Origin: Kitasatospora sp. MAA4
GTDB lineage: Bacteria; Actinomycetota; Actinomycetes; Streptomycetales; Streptomycetaceae
Length of the DNA stretch: 64,000 nucleotides
Reading direction: 5' to 3'
Assembly (NCBI RefSeq): GCF_029893355.1
Contig: NZ_JARZAI010000013.1
Coordinates: 62,001-126,000, forward strand
Shown here: one piece after another, positions 49,859-58,429 of the stretch
Layout of the letters: each line of letters starts with the position of its first letter
Position numbering within the stretch: position 1 is the stretch's first letter
Notes under the pieces: model-generated
What the model was told of the DNA's origin: nothing
The model's input: only the letters and a program-made list of their open reading frames with translations
Database searches by the model: none
Made by a program: the position numbers and the translations under genes

Positions 49859-51004
49859 GTGACCACCGTGACCCGCTCCGCCGCTCGCTTCGTCACCACC
49901 CTGCTCGCCGCCGCGGCGCTGCTGCCGCTGGCCGGCCCGGCCTCCGCCGCCCCCACGACCGCCAATGCCCCTGCGGACCGGGCCGCGTTGCAGCAGGCGC
50001 TCGGGCAGCTGGTGGCGGACGGCATCCCGGGCGTGACCGCCGAGGTGCGTGACGGCGCGGGCACCTGGCGCGGGACGAGCGGCGTGGCCGATCTCGCCGA
50101 CGGGCAACCGGCGGCTGCCCAGGACAGGTTCCGGGTCGGCAGCGTGACGAAGAGCTTCGTCGCCACGGTCGTCCTCCAGCTGGTGACTGAGGGCCGGATC
50201 GGCCTGGACGACCCCATCGACCGCGATCTGCCGGGCGTGGTGGCGAACGGTCAGCACATCACGGTCCGTCAGCTGCTCAACCACACCAGCGGTCTGTACG
50301 ACTACCTCAACGTGGTGATGTCCCAGCCCGACCCGATCCGCACCGCCCGGACCGCCGGCTACACCCCGCAGGACCTGATCGCCCTGTCGGCAGCCCACAG
50401 CCCGCAGTTCGCACCCGGGACCTCCTGGGCGTACTCCAACACCAACTACGTGGTCCTCGGCCTCCTGGTCGAGCACCTCACCGGGCGGCCCCTCGGCGAG
50501 GAGATCACCCGGCGCATCGTCCGGCCCCTCCACCTGCGCGACACCTCGTTCCCGACCACCGCGCAGCTCTCCGGCCCGCACCTGGACGGCTACGAGTGGC
50601 TCGACGGCCCCGCCGCCGCACCGACCGACCTCACCGAGTTCAGCCCCTCGGCGATCTGGGGCGCCGGCACGATGATCTCCACCGCCGACGACCTCAGCCG
50701 CTTCTACCGCGCCCTCTTCGCCGGCGCGCTCCTCCCCCAGGACCTGCTGAACCAGATGCGCACCCCGCACCCCATCGACGACAGCGGCCGCGCGTACGGC
50801 CTCGGCCTGGAGAGCCGCACGTACTGCTCCGGCACCCCCGCCTGGGGCCACAGCGGCAGCGTCGCGGGCTACGAGACCTTCAGCTTCACCACCGCCGACG
50901 GCGCCCGGCAGATCACCCTCGCCCTCAACCGCAACCTCACCGCCTCCCCCAAGGCCGACGACGACATCAACCGCGTCCTCACCCTCGGCCTCTGCAACAG
51001 CTGA
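49859..51004 (+). CDS. Secreted serine hydrolase, D-Ala-D-Ala carboxypeptidase/beta-lactamase class C family
   Basis: A 381-residue exported enzyme. The signal peptide is FVTTLLAAAALLPLAGPASA. The penicillin-binding fold shows the S-x-x-K motif GSVTKSF near residue 99, Y-x-N in WAYSNTNYVVLG near 190 and the third-motif equivalent GHSGSVAGYETF near 337. This combination fits R61-type D,D-carboxypeptidases and esterases; peptidoglycan trimming is the likeliest role. The GTG start follows GGAAGGA. Frames upstream lack a signal peptide in the right place. Confidence 0.9.
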   Translation: MTTVTRSAARFVTTLLAAAALLPLAGPASAAPTTANAPADRAALQQALGQLVADGIPGVTAEVRDGAGTWRGTSGVADLADGQPAAAQDRFRVGSVTKSFVATVVLQLVTEGRIGLDDPIDRDLPGVVANGQHITVRQLLNHTSGLYDYLNVVMSQPDPIRTARTAGYTPQDLIALSAAHSPQFAPGTSWAYSNTNYVVLGLLVEHLTGRPLGEEITRRIVRPLHLRDTSFPTTAQLSGPHLDGYEWLDGPAAAPTDLTEFSPSAIWGAGTMISTADDLSRFYRALFAGALLPQDLLNQMRTPHPIDDSGRAYGLGLESRTYCSGTPAWGHSGSVAGYETFSFTTADGARQITLALNRNLTASPKADDDINRVLTLGLCNS

Positions 51005-51020
51005 GCACGAGCACGCGTCC

Positions 51021-52052
51021 CTACGGGTTCAGTACGACCTTGCCCGCGACAGTGCCGGACTCGGCCAGCCGGACGGCCTCCGCGACGCGGGTGAGCGGCA
51101 ACTGGGCGGCGATCTGCGCGACGACGTCACCGCGCTGGAGCGCCGCGAAGACCTGGGTGAGGTCGGCGCGCAGCCGGGCCCGGAACCGGTCCTTCGACAG
51201 GGCCCGTCCGGCCCAGACGTTGAAGAAGTACGCGTGGCGGCCGTTGGGCAGCGCGTTCCACAGCCAGACCCGGCCGAGCAGCTTGAGCACGGGCCACTGC
51301 TTGGAACCCTCGTCGTCGCGGGTCGACGCGCTGCCGTAGGACACGAGCGTGCCGCCGGGTGCGAGGAGCCGCCAGGAATCGACCAGACCGCGGCCGCCGA
51401 CGTGGTCGAAGACCGCGTCCACACCGCCCGGGGCGAGCTCGCGGACCTGCGCGGCGACATCGGACGCGCGGTAGTCGACGGGGAGGACGCCCAGCTCCCG
51501 CAGGGCGTCATGGTGGCGCCCGGACGCCGTGCCGATCACCTTCGCCCCTGCGGCCTGGGCGAGTTGGACCAGGACCGAGCCGACGCCGCCGTTCGCGCCG
51601 TGCACCAGCACGGTCTGCCCCGCGCGGACCCGGGCCTTGCGGTGCAGCATCTGCCAGGCGGTGACGCCGTTGACCACCACGGTCTCCGCCTCCGCCGCGC
51701 CGACGCCCTCGGGCACCGGCACCAGGTCCGCCGCGTCGACGACGACGTGGCTGGCCCAGCCGCCGACCTTGAGCAGCGCGGCCACCCGGCTGCCGACCAG
51801 ACCCGTCTCGACGCCCTCGCCGGTCGCGAGGACCGTGCCGACGAGGTCGTAGCCGGGCACGAACGGGAACGGCGGCTGGTCGTAGTAGCGGCCGCGGCGC
51901 ATCTGCTGCTCGGCGAAGGAGACGCCGGTCGCCTCCATCCGGATCACGACCTGACCGGGTCCTGCGGTGGGGACGGCTCCGTGCCGGAGCTCCAGCCCTT
52001 CCGGCTCGACCTTGCCCGGCAGGACGACCTCGACGAGTCCCTGAGCGTTCAT
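51021..52052 (-). CDS. Quinone oxidoreductase-like medium-chain reductase
   Basis: A 343-residue NADPH-dependent MDR protein. Visible parts are the GroES-like fold (MEATGVSFAEQQMRRGRYYD near residue 37; FVPGYDLVGTVLATG near 67) and the nucleotide-binding stretch VLVHGANGGVGSVLVQLAQA near residue 147. DAVFDHVGGRGLVDSW follows near 212. Zinc ligands are absent, as in zeta-crystallin-like enzymes. The ATG at 52052 has GGAGGT. It is divergent from a TetR regulator and probably controlled by it. Confidence 0.92.
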   Translation of the reverse strand: MNAQGLVEVVLPGKVEPEGLELRHGAVPTAGPGQVVIRMEATGVSFAEQQMRRGRYYDQPPFPFVPGYDLVGTVLATGEGVETGLVGSRVAALLKVGGWASHVVVDAADLVPVPEGVGAAEAETVVVNGVTAWQMLHRKARVRAGQTVLVHGANGGVGSVLVQLAQAAGAKVIGTASGRHHDALRELGVLPVDYRASDVAAQVRELAPGGVDAVFDHVGGRGLVDSWRLLAPGGTLVSYGSASTRDDEGSKQWPVLKLLGRVWLWNALPNGRHAYFFNVWAGRALSKDRFRARLRADLTQVFAALQRGDVVAQIAAQLPLTRVAEAVRLAESGTVAGKVVLNP

Positions 52053-52096
52053 GACGACCTCCGTGTGTGTCGCTGTCGTTACTTGGTTTCGCTTTC

Positions 52097-52156
52097 GTTA
52101 GAAGTTGTAACTCCTCGGCGGCGGGAGCGTCAAGAGCTCTCGTGATAGGTTCTAAC
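52097..52156. promoter_or_regulatory. Divergent TetR operator region
   Basis: GTTAGAAGTTGTAAC (52097-52111) and, in the opposite orientation, GGTTCTAAC (52148-52156) share the core GTTAGAA. This AT-rich island lies in the gap between the quinone oxidoreductase and TetR genes and is the likely regulator target. Confidence 0.55.
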
Positions 52157-52202
52157 TAAATCTTGATGATGTAGCATCGCAGCCACGGAAAGGCGGCAGG
52201 CC

Positions 52203-52862
52203 ATGGCGGAGACGGGCTCACAGACGGGCTCACAGACCCCGCGCGAGCGCTACCGCGCCCAGGTCCGTACGGAGATCAAGAAGCACGCGTGGGAGCAGAT
52301 CGCCACAGCGGGAGCCTCCGCGCTCTCCCTCAACGCGATCGCCAAGCAGCTGGGCATGAGCGGACCCGCGCTCTACCGCTACTTCGACAGCCGCGACGAA
52401 CTGATCACCGCACTCATCAGGGACGCCTACCAGAGCCTCGCCGACACCTTCCGCGCGACCGCCCGGTCCGGCGCCGACCCGGTCGCGCTGGCGCACGCGC
52501 TGCGCCGGTGGGCCCTGGAGGACCCGCAGCGCTACCTCCTCGTCTACGGCACCCCCGTCCCCGGCTACCACGCACCCGAGGGCATCACCGCGATCGCCGC
52601 CGAGATCATGGCGACCCTGCTCGACGCCTGCGCCACACTGCCCGCCAACCCCGCACCGACGCCGTTCGACCCCCACCTCGACGCACACCGCACCTGGGCC
52701 GACGGCCACCCCGCACCGCCCGCAGTGCTCCACCGCGCCCTGACGTTCTGGACCCGCCTGCACGGCGTCCTGTCCCTCGAACTCGCAGGCCACTTCACCG
52801 GAATGGGCTTCGACCCCGCCCTGCTGTACACAGCCGAACTGGACGCCCTGCTGACACACTGA
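52203..52862 (+). CDS. TetR-family transcriptional regulator
   Basis: A 219-residue TetR protein with the HTH near residues 30-65 (EQIATAGASALSLNAIAKQL; GMSGPALYRYFDSRDELITA) and a C-terminal TetR_C-type domain (HRALTFWTRLHGVLSLELAG). It starts at the ATG 52203 after an AAAGGCGG ribosome binding site. It is divergent from the MDR reductase, the typical arrangement for local repression in response to an electrophile or quinone. Confidence 0.92.
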   Translation: MAETGSQTGSQTPRERYRAQVRTEIKKHAWEQIATAGASALSLNAIAKQLGMSGPALYRYFDSRDELITALIRDAYQSLADTFRATARSGADPVALAHALRRWALEDPQRYLLVYGTPVPGYHAPEGITAIAAEIMATLLDACATLPANPAPTPFDPHLDAHRTWADGHPAPPAVLHRALTFWTRLHGVLSLELAGHFTGMGFDPALLYTAELDALLTH

Positions 52863-52865
52863 GGA

Positions 52866-53369
52866 TCACAGCGCGGCCGAAGCCTTCTCCTCATGGACTC
52901 CGGTCCACCCGGGGAACTGCCGGTCCAGGACGGTACGGGCCTTGTCCAGGTCCCCGTCTATCCCGACCTCGATCCTCCGGTCCCCGGCGATCCGGGTCGA
53001 GCTGACCACGAACCCGTCGCCCGTGGTGCGGTTCACCCAGTACTGCACCACAAGCTCCTGCGGGGTGTGCCCGCCGCCGTCCCCAGCGCGGTAAGCGACC
53101 GGCACCGTCCGACCGGGGAACCGCGCGTCCAGCACCGCACGCGCCTTGGCCAGGTCCCCGCACACCATGACGTCGAACAGGCCGACTTTGCGCTCGCCGA
53201 CCCCGCAGATGGTGAAGCCCTCGCCGGTGACGGACATGATCTGCCCTTCGGTGTCACCAGGCGAGGGCGTCGGCATGACCAGCGACGAGGCCCCGCGAGC
53301 GGAACCGCACCCCGCGAGAAGCAGTGCGGCCAGCACGAGGGCTGCGGCGCGGGCTGCGGTTCGTGTCAC
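52866..53369 (-). CDS. Putative lipoprotein
   Basis: A 167-residue protein starting at GTG 53369 with a lipoprotein signal (TRTAARAAALVLAALLLAGC, lipobox LLAGC). The mature part has two related blocks: AKARAVLDARFPGRTVPVAY near residue 75 and DKARTVLDRQFPGWTGVHEE near the end. They suggest an internal repeat of about 70 residues. The reading frame is open further upstream to a GTG at 53516 that overlaps the stop of the DUF4241 gene (GTGA). If that start is used, an extra 49-residue cytoplasmic segment rich in Trp and Asp would precede the hydrophobic helix. The function is unknown. Confidence 0.7.
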   Translation of the reverse strand: MTRTAARAAALVLAALLLAGCGSARGASSLVMPTPSPGDTEGQIMSVTGEGFTICGVGERKVGLFDVMVCGDLAKARAVLDARFPGRTVPVAYRAGDGGGHTPQELVVQYWVNRTTGDGFVVSSTRIAGDRRIEVGIDGDLDKARTVLDRQFPGWTGVHEEKASAAL

Positions 53370-53512
53370 GTGACTCTCCTCATCCAGGTACCCGCCGACG
53401 TCATGTTGGTAGCGCCACCCCTCCGTCAGGTGCGGGCAGGCGTCCCAGTCCTCGCAGAGGCTGTGGACAGGCGCGGTTCCGTCCTCGATCCACCAGCCGT
53501 CGAGCGAAGCGA

Positions 53513-54892
53513 TCACTCGTCCAACGGCTCCAGGTAGCCGACTTCGAAGCTGTTCGCCACCACGACAGCCGTGACCTCACCTGAGGCGTCGCGTCCCACC
53601 CAGACCGGGTGGACGCCGTCTCCGCCCAACATGAAGGTGACCAGCTCGGCCCCGGTAGCGTCGTCGGTCACCTTGCTGTAGCCGTCGTCGGTGCCGTGGA
53701 CGTCTTCGCCACCGCCGGAGGTGAGAGCCCGCACGTAGCGGCGGCCCAGCTCGGTTCGAGCGGTGGGGTCGACGAAGCAGCCCGTGGCGGAGTCGACGCC
53801 GAAGCCGAAGCACTGGCCGTCACGCAGCAGCCTCGCGTCCTCGCCCGGCGGGATTGCCATCGTCCAGCTGACAGTCGGCTTCTGGCTCACCAGCAGACGC
53901 ACGGCATACGTGTCGCGGGCGGTGAAGCGGTCGCCGAACATTTCGTCCTCGTAGCTGGCGCCGGTCTCCTGCACCGGGTAGACAACGCGCGGAACTTCGA
54001 TCACCAGCGGGTCACCCTCCTGGCCGTCGGGCAGGTAGGAGGGGTCACAGACTGCCAGCCGTCCGCTGGGCAAGGAAATGTCGATCACCGTTCGAACCGG
54101 CTCGATGGTGAGCGGCTCCGACCGATGCCGGTGCACGAACCTGAATCCGGGAGTGAACAACTCGTCAGGCCAGGGCGCGGTCGCCGGCACCGGCGGCCGC
54201 CAGCCGAAAGGCTCTGCCGCACCAGTGGTCGATTGCGGTGCGATGTTCGCAGTCTCCTCGACGATCTCGACCGTCCCATGCAACCCTAACTGGCCTGCTG
54301 CCAGCAGGTGTTCCCAGCGCCCGAATTCCGGGACCGGCAGCCACCACAGGTCGCGCGGCAGGTCGACCAGGGTATGCGTCGAGCCGCCGAGTCGGCCACG
54401 TGGGTACAGGCCCCGGCTGTTCTTCCCGTCCGGGTACAGATCGACGGTCCACCTCAGGGCTTCATCCGAGCGATCAGGGAGATCCTGCTGCTCGTATCGC
54501 CACTCCGCCAGGTGACGCAGGAACAGCCGCCCCGGCTCCAGCCTGCGCAGGTCGGCTTCGAACACTCGGCGACCCGAGGAGTCGAACCGCCAGAAGCCCA
54601 GGTACTGCTCGCTCCACGCGACATGCAGCACTGCCATGGGAAGCTCCTGCCCGAGGGCGGTGAACACGACGGCGTACGGCTCGCCTGCCGCGTCTCGGCG
54701 AGCGGCTTCCTCTCGGGGGATCGGGCGGACCGTCGAACGATTCGAGGGGTCCCATCCGTCGCCGTAGACCGCTTCGACGAGCACTTCGCTGTGCACCTCA
54801 GCCGTCCCTGCCCTCCATCGAGCCACCTGCTCCGTGGACCACCCTAGTGACCGCCTCCGACGGAAGATCATCTCGAGCCGGGCGCGCGTCAC
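53513..54892 (-). CDS. DUF4241 domain protein
   Basis: A 459-residue protein of unknown function. The C-terminal 180 residues match the DUF4241 pattern: DISLPSGRLAVCDPSYLPDG near residue 272, VIEVPRVVYPV near 300, CFGFGVDSATGCFVDPTA near 362 and the terminal VWVGRDASGEVTAVVVANSF. The N-terminal half is a separate, Trp-rich domain (LHVAWSEQYLGFWRFDSSGR near residue 88). No signal peptide is seen. The GTG at 54892 is the longest start; ATG at 54871 is also possible. It overlaps the possible long start of the downstream lipoprotein gene. Confidence 0.8.
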   Translation of the reverse strand: MTRARLEMIFRRRRSLGWSTEQVARWRAGTAEVHSEVLVEAVYGDGWDPSNRSTVRPIPREEAARRDAAGEPYAVVFTALGQELPMAVLHVAWSEQYLGFWRFDSSGRRVFEADLRRLEPGRLFLRHLAEWRYEQQDLPDRSDEALRWTVDLYPDGKNSRGLYPRGRLGGSTHTLVDLPRDLWWLPVPEFGRWEHLLAAGQLGLHGTVEIVEETANIAPQSTTGAAEPFGWRPPVPATAPWPDELFTPGFRFVHRHRSEPLTIEPVRTVIDISLPSGRLAVCDPSYLPDGQEGDPLVIEVPRVVYPVQETGASYEDEMFGDRFTARDTYAVRLLVSQKPTVSWTMAIPPGEDARLLRDGQCFGFGVDSATGCFVDPTARTELGRRYVRALTSGGGEDVHGTDDGYSKVTDDATGAELVTFMLGGDGVHPVWVGRDASGEVTAVVVANSFEVGYLEPLDE

Positions 54893-55017
54893 ACGGCTCC
54901 GCCGACGGCCGCCAGCAGCCGCCGGCCCGGCACGCCGTCGGGGCGGGCCGGAGTGGGTTGGTGAGCGACTCCGAGGTGATCACATAGCCCGGTGGCACGG
55001 GCGAACTCCCGCAGACG

Positions 55018-55836
55018 GTGGCCGCCTGTACGCTGCCCGCGAGCCAGACGACCCCGCCGGCGAGGAGTGCCAGCGTAGGCTCCGTGGTGCGCGATGCACT
55101 GCGCGCGCACGCCGAAAGCCTGGTCCTGCTCGACCGGATCCCGCTCCAGCCGGTGTCGGCGAACGAGGTGACCCACACCGTCGACCTGCTCGATTCGGCC
55201 GCGGTGGAGGCGGCGCTCGCCGGGGTGGACGCTGTCGTCCATCTCGGCGGGCTGCCGGACGAGGCACCGCTGCCGGACCTGCTAGCCGCGAACGTGCTGG
55301 GCACCCACCACGTGCTGGAGGCTGCCCGCCGACTGGGCATCGGGCGTGTGGTGCTGGCCAGCAGCAACCGTGTCACCGGGTTCCACCTCGTGTCGAGCCT
55401 GACCGACACGAGGGCACCGGTGCGCCCGGACGGCCTCTACGGGGTGAGCAAGGTGGCCGTCGAGGCGCTCGGACAGCTGTACGCGGACAAGTTCGGGCTC
55501 TCGGTCATCTGCCTGCGGATCGGCAGCTTCGAGGAGGCTCCGGCGGAACGCAGGCACCTGGCGACCTGGCTCAGCCACCGGGACGCGGTCGGCTTCGTCC
55601 GGGCCGCCCTCACCGCGTCGCCCGCCACCGGGTTCGCCACGGTGTACGCGGTCTCCGCCAACTCCCGCCGGTTCTGGGAGCTTCCGGACGCCTCGACGCT
55701 CGCGTACACACCGCTCGACGACGCCGAGGAATACGCCTCGCGGATCCCGGAGGGACACCTGCGCCTTGACCCCCGCAGCCCCCAGGCCGGCCCGTTCGCC
55801 GACCCCGAATTCACCCTCAGACACCTCCAGCACTGA
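55018..55836 (+). pseudogene. NAD-dependent epimerase/uronate dehydrogenase-like, N-terminus damaged
   Basis: The body matches uronate-dehydrogenase-type SDRs: VEAALAGVDAVVHLGGLPDE, NVLGTHHVLEAARRLGIGRV, VLASSNRVTGFH, the catalytic YGVSKVAVEAL and the tail EFTLRHLQH. The first strand and glycine-rich NAD motif (expected G-x-x-G-x-x-G before GSVVRDALRAH) are not there. In its place the frame reads TLPASQTTPPARSASV, preceded by an in-frame TAG. This could be a rearranged, inactive gene or one with a real frameshift near 55020-55080. The start shown is the first in-frame GTG. Confidence 0.6.
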
Positions 55837-55863
55837 CGCCTGAACCTCGGGCATCCCTTGTCA

Positions 55864-56357
55864 TCACCCTGTCGGTGCCGGGTCCGGAGTGCTGCTCACC
55901 CAGCCCTCGTTGGCGTCCAGCGTCGCGAGCGGGGTGACGGAAGTCCCTCCCGCGGTGCCGAACACGGCGCAGACCGGGACCGAACTGTCGATCTGCACCA
56001 GCGGATTGCGCGGGCCGGAGTCGAGTTTGGCGAGGAGGAGCAGGGTGCCGCCGACCGTCTGCGCCGGGTCGCCCGGCTGGACCGTCGCGGAGCGGTGCCA
56101 GGCCAACTGGCCCCAGGTGATGGTGAACGCCTCCTCGTACTCGCGCACGGCCGCGTCGTCGCGTCCGTGGGCCTAGGCCGGCGTGCCCTGGCCGCGGGGT
56201 GCGGCCTGCCGGTGCCGGTGGGCGCGGCGTTCGGTGGCGCGGTAGGTGGTGGGGCCGCCGTTGCGCAGCACCTCGCGCGTGATCGTCGAGGTGGGACGGT
56301 CGAGGCGTCGGCCGATCTCCCTTCACGCTTCTCTGATGCCGCGAGCATAGCGTTCAC
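55864..56357 (-). pseudogene. Broken HTH regulator (GbsR/MarR-like) with foreign C-terminus
   Basis: The frame reads EIGRRLDRPTSTITREVLRN, then GGPTTYRATERRAHRHRQAA, an HTH N-terminus I associate with streptomycete GbsR/MarR-type regulators. It stops at TAG (56175-56173) and resumes in frame as AHGRDDAAVREYEEAFT. The usual regulator continuation is then replaced by unrelated sequence (ITWGQLAWHRSATVQPGDPA...) ending at 55864. The N-terminal residues MNAMLAASEKRE are in another frame, so at least one frameshift, one nonsense codon and one junction are present. The neighbour at 56536 is the usual divergent partner of such regulators, from memory. Confidence 0.6.
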
Positions 56358-56369
56358 TCTCCACCCAAT

Positions 56370-56491
56370 GCAACGAGGAAGCCGGCTGACGTTGCGTTAG
56401 AATCAAAACCATTGCAACGATAATGGGGGTTCTACCTGCGCTGATGCCGAATATACGCAACGAGCTTGTTGCCACATCCTTGAACGCAACG
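56370..56491. promoter_or_regulatory. Promoter region with five GCAACG motifs
   Basis: GCAACG occurs at 56370-56375, 56414-56419, 56457-56462 and 56486-56491, and in reverse (CGTTGC) at 56390-56395. The last copy lies in the near-palindrome AACGCAACGTAGCGTT. The region is unusually AT-rich for this genome and precedes the DUF4097 gene. These are likely the operators of the now broken divergent regulator. Confidence 0.55.
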
Positions 56492-56535
56492 TAGCGTTTC
56501 TCAAGTCAGAAACAGAAGCGCACAAGGAGAGCACG

Positions 56536-57201
56536 ATGCAGAAGTTCGACACCCCCACCCCGATCTCCGCCGTCCTCGACATCGCCGCCGGGCGCATCCA
56601 GTTCATCGCCGCCGACCGCACCGACACCACCGTCGAGGTCCGGCCCGCCGACCCCTCCAAGGGCCGCGACCGCAAGGCGGCCGAGCAGACCACGGTCGAA
56701 TTCGCCGACGGCGTCCTGCGGATCCGCACCGCCGAGCCCGGGAACCAGTACTTCGGCCCCTCCGGATCCCTGGAGGTCACCGTCCAGCTGCCCGCCGGCT
56801 CCCACATCGAGGCCCACACGGCCGCCTGCGAACTGCGCGGCGTCGGCCGCCTGGGCGACGTCGCCTTCGAAGGCGCGTACCGGCACATCAAGATCGACGA
56901 GGCCGCGAGCGTGCGTCTCACCGCGGTCGACGGCGACGTCGAGGTCGGCCGGCTGGGCGGCCCCGCGCAGATCACCACCGCCAGGGGCGCCATCCGGATC
57001 GGCGAGGCCGCGCGCGGCGCGGTCGTGCTCCGCACCCAGATGGGCGACATCTCGGTCGCCGCCGCCCCTGGCGTCTCCGCCGCCCTGGACGCCGGAACCG
57101 GCCACGGCCGCATCAGCAACGCCCTCAAGAACGACGGCGCCACCGCACTCGACATCCGCGCCACCACCGGCCAGGGCGACATCACCGCCCGCAGCCTCTG
57201 A
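56536..57201 (+). CDS. DUF4097 family beta-strand repeat protein
   Basis: A 221-residue protein of the DUF4097/DUF2807-like beta-helix group, with repeated beta strands (GVLRIRTAEPGNQYFGPSGS; LEVTVQLPAGSHIEAHTAAC; VRLTAVDGDVEVGRLGGPAQ; GRISNALKNDGATALDIRAT). No signal peptide or membrane anchor is visible, so it is probably cytoplasmic. The role is unknown. The ATG at 56536 has a perfect AAGGAG. It is followed 69 bases later by an alpha/beta hydrolase gene, probably in one operon under the GCAACG-rich promoter. Confidence 0.88.
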   Translation: MQKFDTPTPISAVLDIAAGRIQFIAADRTDTTVEVRPADPSKGRDRKAAEQTTVEFADGVLRIRTAEPGNQYFGPSGSLEVTVQLPAGSHIEAHTAACELRGVGRLGDVAFEGAYRHIKIDEAASVRLTAVDGDVEVGRLGGPAQITTARGAIRIGEAARGAVVLRTQMGDISVAAAPGVSAALDAGTGHGRISNALKNDGATALDIRATTGQGDITARSL

Positions 57202-57270
57202 AGGCAGCACGTGCAAGGCCCGGAGAAAACCGAAGCCGTCCAGGACACCCAACGCGACCAGGTGGAACAG

Positions 57271-58089
57271 ATGACGAAGAACAGCACTTCCTCGACCAGC
57301 TCGACGTGGACCGGCATGGTGCCGGTCGACGACACGGCCCTGGCCGTCACCGACACCGGCGGCCCCGGCATCCCCGTGGTCTACCTCAACGGCCAGTTCG
57401 CCACCCAGGGGTACTGGCGGCAGACCATCGCCCAACTGGGCACCGGGTGGCGGCACATCACCTACGACGAACGGGCCCGCGGCAGGAAATCGCAGCGTTC
57501 CGCGGACTACTCCTTCGAGGCCGCCGTCCGGGACGTCGACGCCGTCCTCGCCGCCAGGGGCGTGGACCGGGCACTGGTGGTGGGCTGGTCCTACGGGGCG
57601 TTCGTCGCGGCGCACTGGGCCAGCCGCAACCCGGAGCGTGCCCTGGGCGCGGTCCTGGTCGACGGCGCGTACCCCTACGACTGGCTCGACGATGCCATGG
57701 AGCAGCGGATCCGCAAGCTGTTCCGGCGGATGGGCTGGTTCACCCCGCTGCTGCGCCCCACCGGCCTGACCCCGCGGATGACCGCTGAACAGCAGGCCGA
57801 CAGCAACATCGAGCTCGGCAGGCTCTCCCGCGAGCGCGAACTGGGCCCGGTGCTGGACAGCATCACCGTCCCGGTGCGGTACGTGGTCGCGTCGGGGGCC
57901 TCCCTCGGAAGCCGCGGAGACGAGCAGGAACGGATCCGTACCAGCCTCGACGCGGTCACCGCCCGCAACCCGAACATCCGGATCAGCGCGAAGGTCGCCA
58001 GCAACCACGGCGCGATCCTCAAGAAGGACGCCCCGGCCATCGCCGAAGCCGTACGCGAGGTCGCCGCCCTCGACCGCGACCGGCGCTGA
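57271..58089 (+). CDS. Alpha/beta hydrolase
   Basis: A 272-residue hydrolase. The oxyanion region is VVYLNGQFATQGYW near residue 33, the nucleophile elbow is VVGWSYGAFVAAHWA near residue 105 and the terminal histidine is in VASNHGAILKKD near 248. The ATG at 57271 is chosen because conserved sequence begins there and AGGTGG precedes it; a GTG at 57211 would add 20 residues of low similarity. It is co-oriented with the DUF4097 gene. The substrate is unknown. Confidence 0.87.
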   Translation: MTKNSTSSTSSTWTGMVPVDDTALAVTDTGGPGIPVVYLNGQFATQGYWRQTIAQLGTGWRHITYDERARGRKSQRSADYSFEAAVRDVDAVLAARGVDRALVVGWSYGAFVAAHWASRNPERALGAVLVDGAYPYDWLDDAMEQRIRKLFRRMGWFTPLLRPTGLTPRMTAEQQADSNIELGRLSRERELGPVLDSITVPVRYVVASGASLGSRGDEQERIRTSLDAVTARNPNIRISAKVASNHGAILKKDAPAIAEAVREVAALDRDRR

Positions 58090-58225
58090 AGACACGACCA
58101 CGCACTCGCGCCTGAGCTTCCCTCGGCGACCTTTCCCGTCCTGGAAAGCCACGGTCCTTGACGGTGCGCCGGACGAGTCGGGAGCATCGGACCGGACAGG
58201 CGACGCGACCGAGGAGGGGAAGTCC

Positions 58226-58429
58226 GTGGCACTGGAGAAGCTGGTCAGCGACTGCCGCGAGGGGCCGTGCCCGACACTGTGGCGCACCGAGGAAGGGCGG
58301 TACATCGTTCAGGGCTACAAGGTGCTCGACGCCGACCGCCTCGCCCAACTCGGCCTCCCGGAGAACGAGACGGCCGTGGAGGTCACAGCAGAACTGCTGG
58401 AGGGGTTCTTCGGTGCTGCTCACGGGTGA
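58226..58429 (+). CDS. Small conserved hypothetical protein
   Basis: A 67-residue acidic protein beginning at GTG 58226 with a strong GGAGGGGA ribosome binding site. It has one cysteine pair (SDCREGPCPTLWRTEEGRYI) and an acidic C-terminal helix (ENETAVEVTAELLEGFF). It overlaps the next gene by 17 bases. Small proteins of this type commonly precede DUF6879 genes in streptomycetes, but their function is not known to me. Confidence 0.8.
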   Translation: MALEKLVSDCREGPCPTLWRTEEGRYIVQGYKVLDADRLAQLGLPENETAVEVTAELLEGFFGAAHG

